Numbered from the stretch's first letter, positions 8,439 to 16,675 are shown. The stretch is DNA of 64,000 nucleotides from Burkholderia sp. 8Y (GCF_902506145.1 NZ_LR733544.1:41848-105847), one strand, 5' to 3'. The notes: generated by a model from the letters alone, not told the origin. A program made the numbers and translations.

Positions 8439-8486
8439 CCCTTGCGGGCAAGCGGCCCCGCGAGGGTCGCTCCGCGTTCTTTTTTG
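8439..8486 (+). terminator. Terminator hairpin directly before the 61-aa gene
   Basis: A 10-bp stem (CCCTTGCGGG against CCCGCGAGGG, one G-T pair) followed by GC-rich bases and a TTCTTTTTT run. The GGAG of the following gene (ATG 8499) begins 1-2 bases after the T-run, so no promoter can fit between. The flanking sequence (CTTAACCC...) matches the hairpin at 7728. Confidence 0.8.
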
Positions 8487-8498
8487 TGGAGTGTTGTT

Positions 8499-8684
8499 AT
8501 GTTTGAAGCAGCCAAGCTGGGCGCATCGCCCGAGCGGTTTCCTAACCTCGAAGCGGCGATTGGCTACATCGTCGGCACCGCGACGCACGCGGGTGAGGTT
8601 CGCCCTTGGGTCCGGAACGTCGAGACGAAAGTGTTCTTGGTCATCGGCGGCAGAGTCCAACCCCAAAACGGGGTGCGCCAATGA
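8499..8684 (+). CDS. Small hypothetical protein
   Basis: 61 residues from ATG 8499, which has GGAG 10 bases upstream; the frame is open to 8442 but that would cover the terminator. The sequence (MFEAAKLGASPERFPNLEAA then an Ile/Val-rich end) looks like a compact soluble domain. Its stop overlaps the ATG at 8681 (ATGA), so translation probably continues into the next frame. Function unknown. Confidence 0.65.
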   Translation: MFEAAKLGASPERFPNLEAAIGYIVGTATHAGEVRPWVRNVETKVFLVIGGRVQPQNGVRQ

Positions 8685-8785
8685 CGCCGCCGTGGCTGGA
8701 GCAATACGTCAGTGGCCAGAAGACCGGCTACGCGCAAGCGTTCATGTCGTACGCCGAGTACTACCGGAGTCGATGGATCTGCTGA
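8681..8785 (+). CDS. 34-codon ORF coupled by ATGA overlap (possible gene fragment)
   Basis: Starts at the ATGA overlap with the 61-aa gene and encodes MTPPWLEQYVSGQKTGYAQA followed by a Tyr-rich end, stopping at 8785. It is in the same frame as the 8903 gene, separated by two in-frame stops (8783 and 8801). In the other frame 8750-8890 reads as protein-like sequence (DDDPEIEERIAMHRQ). Either this is a real small protein or the 5' end of one gene whose middle has shifted frame. Confidence 0.4.
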   Translation: MTPPWLEQYVSGQKTGYAQAFMSYAEYYRSRWIC

Positions 8786-8816
8786 CGATGACCCGGAAAT
8801 TGAAGAGCGGATCGCC

Positions 8817-8906
8817 ATGCACCGGCAGCCGCTCATCGGTTACGCGAGTCGCACCGGCACCCGCCGCAACCACGCCGCACTCAGGAGCCGCAGTTCGAGT
8901 TCGTGA
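8817..8906 (+). CDS. 29-codon ORF or middle of a frame-disrupted gene
   Basis: From ATG 8817 (frame open upstream to a GTG at 8712) the frame gives MHRQPLIGYASRTGTRRNHA and ends with a TGA at 8904-8906 that overlaps the GTG start of the next gene (GTGA). GC at third positions is high, as in coding DNA. It may be a small coupled protein, or the middle exon-like part of a gene spanning 8681-9556 interrupted by two compensating shifts. Confidence 0.3.
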   Translation: MHRQPLIGYASRTGTRRNHAALRSRSSSS

Positions 8907-9556
8907 CGCCGCAGCAGTTGGTGGCCATCGATTTTTTCTTGTCGATGCATCACTACGCGCCGCACGCGTTTCCGGCGCTGGCGGTCTGGCACGACGTGAA
9001 TGTGCTTGGGCGCCGGTATCCGGTGCCGAAGCTCGACGGCTTGCCGAAGACGGACATCGTCCTGGACGGCTGGTATCCGGTTGGTCAGTACGACCGCGAT
9101 GCGCCTTCGGTCGGGCTGCGCTCGTTCGATGCCGAGCAGTGGAATCCGTATCGGCATCCGGGTCGGCCCGGACGGTATGCGCGGACGACCGGCGGCGAGC
9201 AGACCGTGTATTTCGAAGAAGCCACGCAGTTTGAGGTGGACGCGGAAGCCGCCTGTGCGTTCGTGACATGTAGCTATGACACCGTCTTCATGCTGGACAC
9301 GCAGCATCGCGATGCGATGGACTCAGCGCATTTCTGGCTGAACGAGGGCATCGTGAAGTTGCCGACCGGCATGGCGCAGCGGTATCAGGACATGGCCAAA
9401 CGCGGGCAGTACTTCGCCCGACTCGCTCAACGTCTGAACCTGACGCCGGCAGAACTCGACGCGCATTTGGTCGAGAAGGGCATCGGCGACGACGAGCATC
9501 AAGCATTGTTGGGCTATGACACCACGCAGTTGAGTCTCTTTGCAGAAGCGGCGTAG
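8903..9556 (+). CDS. Hypothetical protein, last gene of the module
   Basis: 217 residues from GTG 8903; the frame is open back to 8804 with no ATG, and GTG overlaps an upstream stop as GTGA, so this start is plausible but not certain. The protein has an aromatic N-terminal half (HHYAPHAFPALAVWHDV, NPYRHPGRPGRYART) and a helical C-terminus ending LSLFAEAA. No membrane segment and no family recognised. A strong terminator follows at 9579, which closes the module. Confidence 0.7.
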   Translation: MTPQQLVAIDFFLSMHHYAPHAFPALAVWHDVNVLGRRYPVPKLDGLPKTDIVLDGWYPVGQYDRDAPSVGLRSFDAEQWNPYRHPGRPGRYARTTGGEQTVYFEEATQFEVDAEAACAFVTCSYDTVFMLDTQHRDAMDSAHFWLNEGIVKLPTGMAQRYQDMAKRGQYFARLAQRLNLTPAELDAHLVEKGIGDDEHQALLGYDTTQLSLFAEAA

Positions 9557-9578
9557 CCGCAACCAATCTTTTGAACAC

Positions 9579-9609
9579 GTCCCAGGCTAAAACCCTGGGA
9601 CTTTTTTTT
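9579..9609 (+). terminator. Strong intrinsic terminator ending the module
   Basis: Stem GTCCCAGG/CCTGGGAC with a short A-rich loop followed by eight T, 23 bases after the stop of the 8903 gene. This is the clearest terminator of the region. Confidence 0.9.
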
Positions 9610-9762
9610 GCGAGGTCGAAATCATCAAAGTTCGGCGCGGGTAGTGTTTGGCCCGGCTGCACCCCCAGCAGCCGCAGGGCGGGCATCATCGCCGCGCTTT
9701 AGCGAGCGAAGTCAAGCCGAAGGGGCTCGCCTTTCGTCGTGGCCTCTGCTTGGGACAGGCGT

Positions 9763-10521
9763 TCACTGAAACAATCTCGTCTCACCTGCGTTGATTGCGG
9801 CTTCTGCCAGCCCGTGCATCATCCTCGAGCCGATTATCTCTGGGAGGTCGGGCAATAGCTCCTTTCTCAGCTCGAGTACGGCCTTGGCGGTGTCGCGACC
9901 GTTCCCTTCGAGAAAAGACTTTTCGAGGCTAAACCACATCAGGGTAACGTCGGTCCACTCGTCGCTTTCATAGCTTTTGCTTGAGGTAACGGCGATGACT
10001 CGTCCAAGACAGAAGAGTGCCAGCGCTATCCATCCGGGTTGTCGCGGGTCGCCTGTCAGCTTGCGATGCGCACGTGTAATTGCAAGAACGATGGGGTCGT
10101 CCGGATGTGCCGGCTGATTGTCGTTGAACTGAAGCGCCAGATACGGATCGCTTGACCAAAACTTCGTATGGGCGATGCGGATCATCTGTTCGATGAAGTC
10201 CACGAATTTCTGAATTTGGAATGCTTGCTGCATGCCCTCTGCCCAAGCTTGCGGCGGCACGGCCTTCAATTGGTTGGCCATTCGTGCGGCGCCGAGCGGG
10301 GCCTCTCTTAGGGCTTGCGCGAGTTCATCCTCCCCTATGGCGTCAGCAACCTGACCGAAGATCGATAGTTCGCCCGCTTTCTTCGACATATCCGAAAATC
10401 GGGCGATCGATGCAAACGTAGGCAGCACCCGAGGGTGTCGCACCATCTCTCCGGCCAGAGCAAGGCCCTCGCGCATCCGATCGTCAAGAGCAGAAGATTT
10501 GCTGCGGCTAGCTTTTCCCAT
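9763..10521 (-). CDS. Hypothetical protein
   Basis: 252 residues from ATG 10521 (MGKASRSKSSALDDRMREGL). The frame is open to 10827, but that would overlap the response regulator gene and lacks coding character. The protein is soluble, helical and charged, with a Trp-rich middle and an N-terminal basic patch. No family recognised. It follows a receiver-domain gene and a hybrid kinase gene on the same strand, so it could be an output or accessory component of that signalling group; this rests on position only. Confidence 0.7.
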   Translation of the reverse strand: MGKASRSKSSALDDRMREGLALAGEMVRHPRVLPTFASIARFSDMSKKAGELSIFGQVADAIGEDELAQALREAPLGAARMANQLKAVPPQAWAEGMQQAFQIQKFVDFIEQMIRIAHTKFWSSDPYLALQFNDNQPAHPDDPIVLAITRAHRKLTGDPRQPGWIALALFCLGRVIAVTSSKSYESDEWTDVTLMWFSLEKSFLEGNGRDTAKAVLELRKELLPDLPEIIGSRMMHGLAEAAINAGETRLFQ

Positions 10522-10808
10522 TGTCGACTCGGAGTTGGCAGTGCACAGACGACCAGCATGCCACAGGTAACTGAGCGACCCGGATGGCGTGTGCATCGCA
10601 CGACGGGACTCCAGTCCCAGATTGGCCCGCTTAGGATCCGCGCGCCGCTTGCAGCTGGTCGAGACATGGAGGCCGGGCGCGGCCAGACACATCGCTTCGA
10701 CAATGAGTGCAGCGGGACTGCTCGATAGCTGCGCATAGGAACCGGACTGCCCGACCAACGGCGGAAGGTGCGATTGGCCGGCGGTTGCAAGCGTGCATAG
10801 GGCGACCG

Positions 10809-11267
10809 CTAGCGCGACGGCGCCCACGGCGACGGCGTTTCGTTTTGCTTCAGCATCTGCCTGATGAGCCGTGAAAGCATCGTCGGGGCACCGGCTTTTT
10901 GGCAGTAGGCGTCGAAGCTAGTTGCAGCTGCGCGCGCCCGAACGGCCGACTCGGCCAATGCCGTAAAAGCGATCATGCCAATGTCGCTGGTAACGCGACA
11001 TTGACGAAGCGACACGGCCAACTCGAAGCCGTTCATCTCCGGCATGTTTATGTCGAGAACGGCAATGTCCGGAGCCCATGTCCCAACCACGTCTAATGCT
11101 GCGCGCCCGCAGAACACGCAGCGGACGTCGTAGCCGTCGGCGAGGAGGGCGGCGGTCACTGCCTCCGCCCCCGGCGGGTAATCGTCAACGACCAATAAGC
11201 GCAGACCTTGTGAATGGCGTTGGACGACAGATCGAGTGGACCAGCGAGCAGCGCGATGGGAGAACAT
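10809..11267 (-). CDS. Single-domain response regulator (CheY-like)
   Basis: 152 residues, essentially one receiver domain. The acidic pocket LVVDDYPPG, phosphoacceptor VLDINMPEMNG, the conserved T of IAFTAL and the K of YCQKAG are all present. No DNA-binding domain, so it acts through protein contacts or as a phosphorelay intermediate. It lies 261 bases downstream of a hybrid histidine kinase on the same strand, its likely partner. The first 20 or so residues before the domain are basic and the exact start is uncertain. Confidence 0.85.
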   Translation of the reverse strand: MFSHRAARWSTRSVVQRHSQGLRLLVVDDYPPGAEAVTAALLADGYDVRCVFCGRAALDVVGTWAPDIAVLDINMPEMNGFELAVSLRQCRVTSDIGMIAFTALAESAVRARAAATSFDAYCQKAGAPTMLSRLIRQMLKQNETPSPWAPSR

Positions 11268-11528
11268 ACATAGCGGTCCGGAGTCATTTAATCAGTTAAA
11301 TGCAAAAGGCGTTCCGACTCGTCCGCCATGCCTGTCCCTTCGCTGATCTGTGACGCCTCCTAGTAGCCTCCCGCATATCGATCCTGTCCGCCTGCTCGGC
11401 CTGACCTTGACAAGCGGCGCCTGAAACACCAAGACGACGATCGAACGCCGTCGGTGTCCAGGACTATCTGCATTCATCTCGATCCAGCTCCGAGGGAACC
11501 GACTGCGGATGGCTGCGTTCCGCTACGC

Positions 11529-13106
11529 TCAATCCCGAAGCACTTTGGCAATAGCCTCTAGCAATTTGGCCGGATCGACTGGTTTGCCGAGATAAACGTC
11601 GAACCCAGCGTCCTTGGCTTTCTGCTCATCATCCGGCCTCACGTGCCCGGTCAGGGCAATTGCGGGGATCTGGACACCCCGATCGCGCAACGCTCGCATG
11701 AACTCGTATCCGTTTCCGTCTGGCAGGCCCAGGTCGGAGACGATGATGTCTGGTGGGGATTCGGGGATCACCCGAAGCGCATCTTCCACTCCGCTCGCTA
11801 CCTGCACCCCGATGCTTTCAATCTGGAGTGTTAGTGCCAGAGCCTCACGCGCGTCAGCGTCGTCCTCAACAATAAGGACCGTTGTGCCCTTGATCGCAGA
11901 TTCGCCAAGAATGTCTTCGCTCAGCGATGGAGTGGCCGACGGGCGCCCGGCTAGCGGCAACTCCACGGTAAAAGTGGCACCCGCTCCCAGCCCACCGCTA
12001 TGGGCCGTAATTGCGCCGCCGTGCATCAGGACAATGCTGCGCGCAATGGCAAGACCCAGGCCGAGTCCGCGGCGATCTCGCATCACCGGATTCTCAACCT
12101 GGACGAATGGCTCGAAAATTTGCGCCAGCCGATCTGGTGGAATGCCGGCGCCGGTGTCCGCAATGCTGATTTTCACGGTGTCCCCAACGACGACGAGCGA
12201 AGGCAAGATCTTTCCGCCCGGCTCCGTGTGTTTTATCGCGTTGTTGAGCAGGTTCGCGAAGACTTGACGAAGCCGCGCTCCGTCACCGAAGACCTGCACA
12301 TTTTCAGCGATGAGATCGGCGACGAAGATGCCTTTCTTGTCAGCGATGGGTCGAATGTCCTGGAGAGCCGCGTTGAGGCAATCGGCTACAGCAATGGGAG
12401 TTCGATCAACCGTGAACTTCCCGTTGCTGATGCGACTGGTGTCCAGCAAATCGTCAACTAAACGCGCTTGGGTCGTAACATTGCGGCGAATGACGGAAAT
12501 GCCGTTTTTGACGAAGCCAGAATCCTCCGGAGCATGTTCTATAAGATCTGCCCAGGCCAGGATAGACGTCAACGGCGTCCGTAGCTCGTGTGAGACTGCC
12601 GCGATGAAATTGTCCTTCGCTTTGCTCGCAGTCTCAGCAGCGAGTCGCTGCAGCCGCTCACTCTCGATCAAAGCATTCCGTTCGGCTTCGAGCCGCTTCT
12701 GGAGGGAGATATCGATCGTAATACCGTCGAGTCTGAGGGCTTGCCCAGCGCCATCGAAGCAGGCACTCCCTTTGGCTCGAATCCAGCGCACTTCTCCCTC
12801 CGGCGAAACAGCGCGATATTCGACGTCGTATGAATCTCCGCTGGCGATGCATTCTTCCATGGCGGCACGAACTCGCTCTCGATCGTCCGGATGCATGATG
12901 CGGAAAAGAAGATCGATGTTGATCTCGCTGTCCGGCGTGCTGGGCGGCAGCCAAAATAGTTCTTTCGCTCGCGCGTTCCAATAGAGCCTATCGGGAGGCA
13001 AGGGGCAGTAGAACGTGCCCACGTCGGCAGCTTCGACCGCCCGGCGCAGGCGATCCAGCGTCTCTTCGGGGGATTCAAGATGAGGTCGCAATCGGTAATC
13101 AGTCAT
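11529..13106 (-). CDS. Hybrid sensor histidine kinase (PAS-HisKA-HATPase-REC)
   Basis: 525 residues with no membrane segment, so a cytoplasmic sensor. A PAS/PAC domain occupies about residues 15-140 (MHPDDRERVR, GITIDISLQKR). The HisKA domain has H173 in AVSHELRTPL. The HATPase domain shows the N box NLLNNAIKH (285-293), G1 DTGAGIP (317-323) and G2 GLGLGLA (347-353). A C-terminal receiver (about 409-525) has D458 in VSDLGLPDGNG. It should phosphorylate H173, pass phosphate to D458 and onward, probably to the lone receiver at 10809. The signal is unknown. Confidence 0.93.
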   Translation of the reverse strand: MTDYRLRPHLESPEETLDRLRRAVEAADVGTFYCPLPPDRLYWNARAKELFWLPPSTPDSEINIDLLFRIMHPDDRERVRAAMEECIASGDSYDVEYRAVSPEGEVRWIRAKGSACFDGAGQALRLDGITIDISLQKRLEAERNALIESERLQRLAAETASKAKDNFIAAVSHELRTPLTSILAWADLIEHAPEDSGFVKNGISVIRRNVTTQARLVDDLLDTSRISNGKFTVDRTPIAVADCLNAALQDIRPIADKKGIFVADLIAENVQVFGDGARLRQVFANLLNNAIKHTEPGGKILPSLVVVGDTVKISIADTGAGIPPDRLAQIFEPFVQVENPVMRDRRGLGLGLAIARSIVLMHGGAITAHSGGLGAGATFTVELPLAGRPSATPSLSEDILGESAIKGTTVLIVEDDADAREALALTLQIESIGVQVASGVEDALRVIPESPPDIIVSDLGLPDGNGYEFMRALRDRGVQIPAIALTGHVRPDDEQKAKDAGFDVYLGKPVDPAKLLEAIAKVLRD

Positions 13107-13538
13107 TTTGTGCTCGCTCGCTACTTGTGAGGTGAGTAGGACGCGACCGGCTTCTAGCCGTCATCGATTGAATCGACTGTTCCGCGCTTGAATAGCTAAA
13201 TGGGTGCTCCGGCTAGTTGTCGGTTCAGGAACTCAAAGCTGAAACAGACCGGCAGATTGCGTACCCGGTAAAAGTGCAGCTGGGTAGAGAATTAAGTATC
13301 CTTTGCCGACCAAGGGTCGCCGCACCCCTGGTCCTGTTCGACGGAGCGGCTTTCGGTATGGGACGAGCTGAGCGTGCCGACAATCAAAGCCCATAACGTC
13401 GACCGAGGAGGAGCGCGATTCCTGCGCATGGCCCACGTGGGAACATCGGGCAGAGGTACGTATTCCGCCCGCGGAGGATGCACGGGAGCGTGCCTTGCTT
13501 GCCCTACGGTCAAATCTTGCGCCGAGAGGGAGGACGCT
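13107..13538. other. Intergenic region between divergent genes
   Basis: 432 bases between the leftward hybrid kinase and the rightward 93-aa gene. Open frames here are short and without ribosome-binding sites. It presumably carries both divergent promoters, but I cannot identify boxes with confidence. Confidence 0.4.
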
Positions 13539-13820
13539 ATGTGCTACGGCAATCCGGGAGCAATGCTCGACGATATCTTGAGGGTGCGGAAGCTGCAGCC
13601 GGACGAGCACGGGCATACGGCACTGGAAAACTTCGAGCATTTTTGCTCTTACTCAGGCTGTCATCCGCAAAGCATCGGTGAGGAAGCGTTCGCGTGGGCG
13701 AAGCTGGCTTACGTAAGGGCGCAACTGCCGCCTGCGTCCGCAGTTCCGGAGGCGTTGGACGAGACGGCGGCAGACAAGCTGGATTTGATCCGTCGCAATG
13801 CGACAACGGTCCGCTGCTGA
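13539..13820 (+). CDS. Small hypothetical protein
   Basis: 93 residues from ATG 13539, preceded by GAGGGAGGA; the frame is open to 13374 but the upstream part is unconvincing. The N-terminal half contains several Cys and His (MCYGNPG, HFCSYSGCHP), the C-terminal half is helical. The Cys/His placement could bind metal, but no known motif fits. Function unknown. Confidence 0.65.
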   Translation: MCYGNPGAMLDDILRVRKLQPDEHGHTALENFEHFCSYSGCHPQSIGEEAFAWAKLAYVRAQLPPASAVPEALDETAADKLDLIRRNATTVRC

Positions 13821-13898
13821 CGCCGCAATTTTTGCTGACTGACGAGCGACATAGATGCACTTATTGCCGTACTTGCTCTAATATCCGTAAAAAGGACA

Positions 13899-13910
13899 GA
13901 TAACTGAGAG
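13899..13910 (+). promoter_or_regulatory. Shared leader motif GATAACTGAGAG, copy 1
   Basis: The 12-base motif lies 10 bases upstream of the ATG at 13921. An identical copy (17210-17221) lies 7 bases upstream of the paralogous gene at 17229. GAGAG probably acts as the ribosome-binding site; the conservation extends beyond what that needs. Confidence 0.55.
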
Positions 13911-13920
13911 CAGGGCGGTA

Positions 13921-14193
13921 ATGGAAGCTGAGTACGAGATTCTCTATAGGGGCTGCACGCTGTCGCCCACCGCTGTCGACGATGGCGAGGTTCACACCGC
14001 AATGGTTGTAGTGACGAAGCCCAACGGCGAAAAGCATGCAAGCGGTGCGCTCGGCCAGTTCCCCTCAGCCTTATCGGCGAGGCAATTTGCAGTTGCCTAT
14101 GGGATGGCGATCGTGGATGGCAGGGAGCTGCCCGTGCCTGACTGGCCGACCTCCATCAAGCAGCCAGGTCTTACCCGGCGGGGCCGGAATTAG
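13921..14193 (+). CDS. Small hypothetical protein, paralogue of the 17229 gene
   Basis: 90 residues. The C-terminal half (SARQFAVAYGMAIVDGRELP) matches that of the protein at 17229 (A-I-D-F-A-I-x-x-A-T-A-F-I-x-G-N-E-L-P-V-P), and both share an upstream leader motif. The N-terminal half reads like a small beta-rich domain (AMVVVTKPNGEK). Such short proteins occur in multiple copies in Burkholderia genomes; function unknown. Confidence 0.7.
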   Translation: MEAEYEILYRGCTLSPTAVDDGEVHTAMVVVTKPNGEKHASGALGQFPSALSARQFAVAYGMAIVDGRELPVPDWPTSIKQPGLTRRGRN

Positions 14194-14214
14194 TGCCTGA
14201 ATCGCTGCAAGGCC

Positions 14215-14410
14215 GAAGGTGTTCTTCGAAGCAGGCGTGCGCCCGGAAACGTCCGCAGCATCGACCACGCGGTTACGGCCGCGCGTCTTGGCGCCGTACA
14301 GTGCGGGGTCGTCGAGGCTTAAGGCGGTCGCCGACCTTAGCTGATTGCCGACTACGAGACTTAGATCGTTACTGCATACGCGAATGACGACCACGCCGAC
14401 GCCGCGCCAC
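14215..14410 (-). pseudogene. Relic of a GGDEF (diguanylate cyclase) domain C-terminus
   Basis: On the minus strand the stretch at about 14267-14310 reads DDPALYGAKTRGRNRVVDA, the typical end of a GGDEF domain (A-D-x-A-L-Y-x-A-K-x-x-G-R-N-R-V). About 25 codons upstream is a GVGVVVIRV stretch where the family has VTVSIGVA. No start, no GGDEF motif and no complete domain remain. I read this as a decayed gene fragment; the long open frame it sits in continues antisense through ligD and is not itself a gene. Confidence 0.5.
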
Positions 14411-14643
14411 ATGCCACCGCCCAACGACGAATTGTCGAGAAAGATCGCGCACCGCGAATGGACCATTGACTCGCGCCCGCAACGAACTGGCCACCATTGG
14501 CACTCGCGGTGCGAGGTCGAGCGCAAACCCACCGAGGAGTCTTCGTGACGATTGTGGCTCAGAAGCAAGAAGCGCTGGAACTCGCCGCACAGCTTTATCC
14601 TCGAGCGCGTCTTCGAGTGGTCGATGCCCCTTTCGCTTAGCAC

Positions 14644-16593
14644 ATGAAAAAGCGCGCTTCCAGCGGTGGCGGTCGATCCGCTTGCGCACTCCTGCCGGAG
14701 TCGATCGCGCCGCAATTGGCCACGCTCGCGAGCCGCCCGCCGGCGACCGGCAACTGGCTCTACGAGATCAAGTTCGACGGCTATCGCTTGATGTGTCGCG
14801 TCGACGCGGGCCGAGCTACGCTCATCACGCGCGGCGGCCACGACTGGACGGACAGGATGACGGCGCTTGCCAGCGCCATCGAGAGCTTGCCCGTCGACAA
14901 TGCGTGGCTGGACGGCGAAGTGGTGGTGCTGACCGAAAGCGGGTTGCCGGACTTCAACGCGCTGCAGAATGCATTTGATCGGCGCAGCACCACACAACTG
15001 ACGTTCTACGCGTTCGACATTCTTTTCCTAAATGGGCGCGACTTGCGCGAAGTGCCGCTCGCGCAGCGACGGGAGCTGCTTGGCGAGTTAATCGCCCAAA
15101 CGCCGAGCGAGCGCATTCGGTTCAGCGAGTCGTTCACCGACGATCCGCAGTCGTTGCTCGTTTCGGCGTGCAAGATGCGGCTCGAGGGGATCATCGGCAA
15201 GCGGGCGGACGCGCCGTATCGTTCCGGACGCTCAACCGACTGGATCAAGCTCAAGTGCCTCATGCGGCAAGAGTTCGTTGTGGGCGGTTATACGCGGCTT
15301 GCGGGCGCCAAGTCGGGCATGCGGTCGTTAATGCTCGGCGTACACGAGCGTGACGGGAGCCTGCGCTTTGCCGGTACCGTCGAAGCCGAACTCAAGCCGC
15401 GCCCATTGGCCGACCTGGAGAAAAGGGCGAGGGCGCTCATTCGCGCCGAGGCCCCTTTCTACAATCCACCGCCGCGCGAGAAAGATCGCGACTTCGTCTG
15501 GCTGGAGCCAGAGCTCATCGTTGAAGCATCCTTTTTGGAATGGACACCCGCGGGCGAAGTGCGTCACTCCGTGTTCCAAGGCATGCGCGAGGACAAGCCC
15601 GCAGCAGCAGTAACCGAAGAGACGGTCGTTGACGTCGAGGAGCCGGAAAGCCTGCCGCAGAGCGAAGGCACGACGCGCGCAACGCCCGCGCGCGCGGGTA
15701 CGCTCGTCATTGCGGGCGTCAAAGTCTCGAATGCCGAGCGCATCATCGACGACGTGACGCGCCTGCGCAAAATCGACCTCGTGCGCTACTACGACGAGAT
15801 AGCCGAGTTTGCGCTGCCGTACCTGAAGGATCGCCCCGTTTCGCTAGTCCGGGCCCCGGAAGGCATCCAAGGCGAGCTTTTCTTCCAGAAGCATGAGGAG
15901 CGCTCGAAAATCCCTGGCATCACGCGGCTGCCGGTCGAACTGCACCCGGGGCACCCGCCGTTGCTTGTGGTGGACCGTCATGAGGCGCTAATCGGCCTCG
16001 CTCAGATGAACGTGGTCGAACTGCATAGCTGGAACGCCGTGCAGCCGGACCTCGATCACCCGGACCGATTCATCCTCGATCTTGACCCGGACCCTGAACT
16101 GTCGTGGCAGATGATGGCCGACGCGGCGACGCTATCAAAGGTGTTGCTTGACGAGCTCGGGCTCAAGAGCTTCATCAAGACGAGCGGCGGCAAGGGATTT
16201 CACATCGTTGTGCCGCTCACACGCCGGCAGCAGTGGGACGAGGTAAAACACTTCTCACAGGCGGTCGCGCGACATATGGCGCGGCTCATGCCCGAGCGAT
16301 TCTCAGCCGTGCTCGGGCCGAAGAACCGCGTGAAGAAGATATTTATCGACTACCTTCGCAACAGTAAAGGAGCGAGCACCGTCGCGGTGTTCTCCGCGCG
16401 TGCGCGGTCCGGCATGGGCGTGTCGATGCCCATCTCTTGGGACGAGCTAAACGAAATCGGCCGGGCGGATCAGTGGACCGTCACAACCGGCGCGCAGCGT
16501 ATGCATTTGCTAAAGGTCGATCCGTGGGAGGGATTCCATCGCACGCGGCAGGGCATCACGGCGGCGATGCGTCGAGCGGTTGGAATGCGCTGA
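14644..16593 (+). CDS. ligD: ATP-dependent DNA ligase D (ligase plus primase/polymerase)
   Basis: 649 residues. The N-terminal ligase domain has the adenylation lysine K43 in EIKFDGYR, motif IV EGIIGKR (181-187) and motif V DWIKLKC (199-205). After an acidic linker, the polymerase/primase domain (about 355-649) carries ILDLDPDP with D479 and D481, GGKGFHIVVPL (515-525) and IFIDYLRN with D569. The 3'-phosphoesterase domain present in many LigD proteins is absent. With Ku it seals double-strand breaks by end-joining; the polymerase domain fills or extends ends. Ku is 4 kb away on the opposite strand. The start ATG 14644 lacks a strong ribosome-binding site. Confidence 0.95.
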   Translation: MKKRASSGGGRSACALLPESIAPQLATLASRPPATGNWLYEIKFDGYRLMCRVDAGRATLITRGGHDWTDRMTALASAIESLPVDNAWLDGEVVVLTESGLPDFNALQNAFDRRSTTQLTFYAFDILFLNGRDLREVPLAQRRELLGELIAQTPSERIRFSESFTDDPQSLLVSACKMRLEGIIGKRADAPYRSGRSTDWIKLKCLMRQEFVVGGYTRLAGAKSGMRSLMLGVHERDGSLRFAGTVEAELKPRPLADLEKRARALIRAEAPFYNPPPREKDRDFVWLEPELIVEASFLEWTPAGEVRHSVFQGMREDKPAAAVTEETVVDVEEPESLPQSEGTTRATPARAGTLVIAGVKVSNAERIIDDVTRLRKIDLVRYYDEIAEFALPYLKDRPVSLVRAPEGIQGELFFQKHEERSKIPGITRLPVELHPGHPPLLVVDRHEALIGLAQMNVVELHSWNAVQPDLDHPDRFILDLDPDPELSWQMMADAATLSKVLLDELGLKSFIKTSGGKGFHIVVPLTRRQQWDEVKHFSQAVARHMARLMPERFSAVLGPKNRVKKIFIDYLRNSKGASTVAVFSARARSGMGVSMPISWDELNEIGRADQWTVTTGAQRMHLLKVDPWEGFHRTRQGITAAMRRAVGMR

Positions 16594-16675
16594 ACCCATG
16601 AACGTGGTCCAAGTGCATCAACGCGTTGACTGAGCCGCCGTCTATTGAGGATAAACCGGTCTTCGTCGCGGCGCG

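Noticed and set aside
10522..10827. N-terminal extension of the 9763-10521 protein to 10827
   Set aside because: It would run into the response regulator gene and shows no coding character.
14071..14997. 308-codon minus-strand ORF opposite the start of ligD
   Set aside because: Most of it is the antisense shadow of the ligase domain; only the 14215-14410 part has independent similarity (GGDEF relic).
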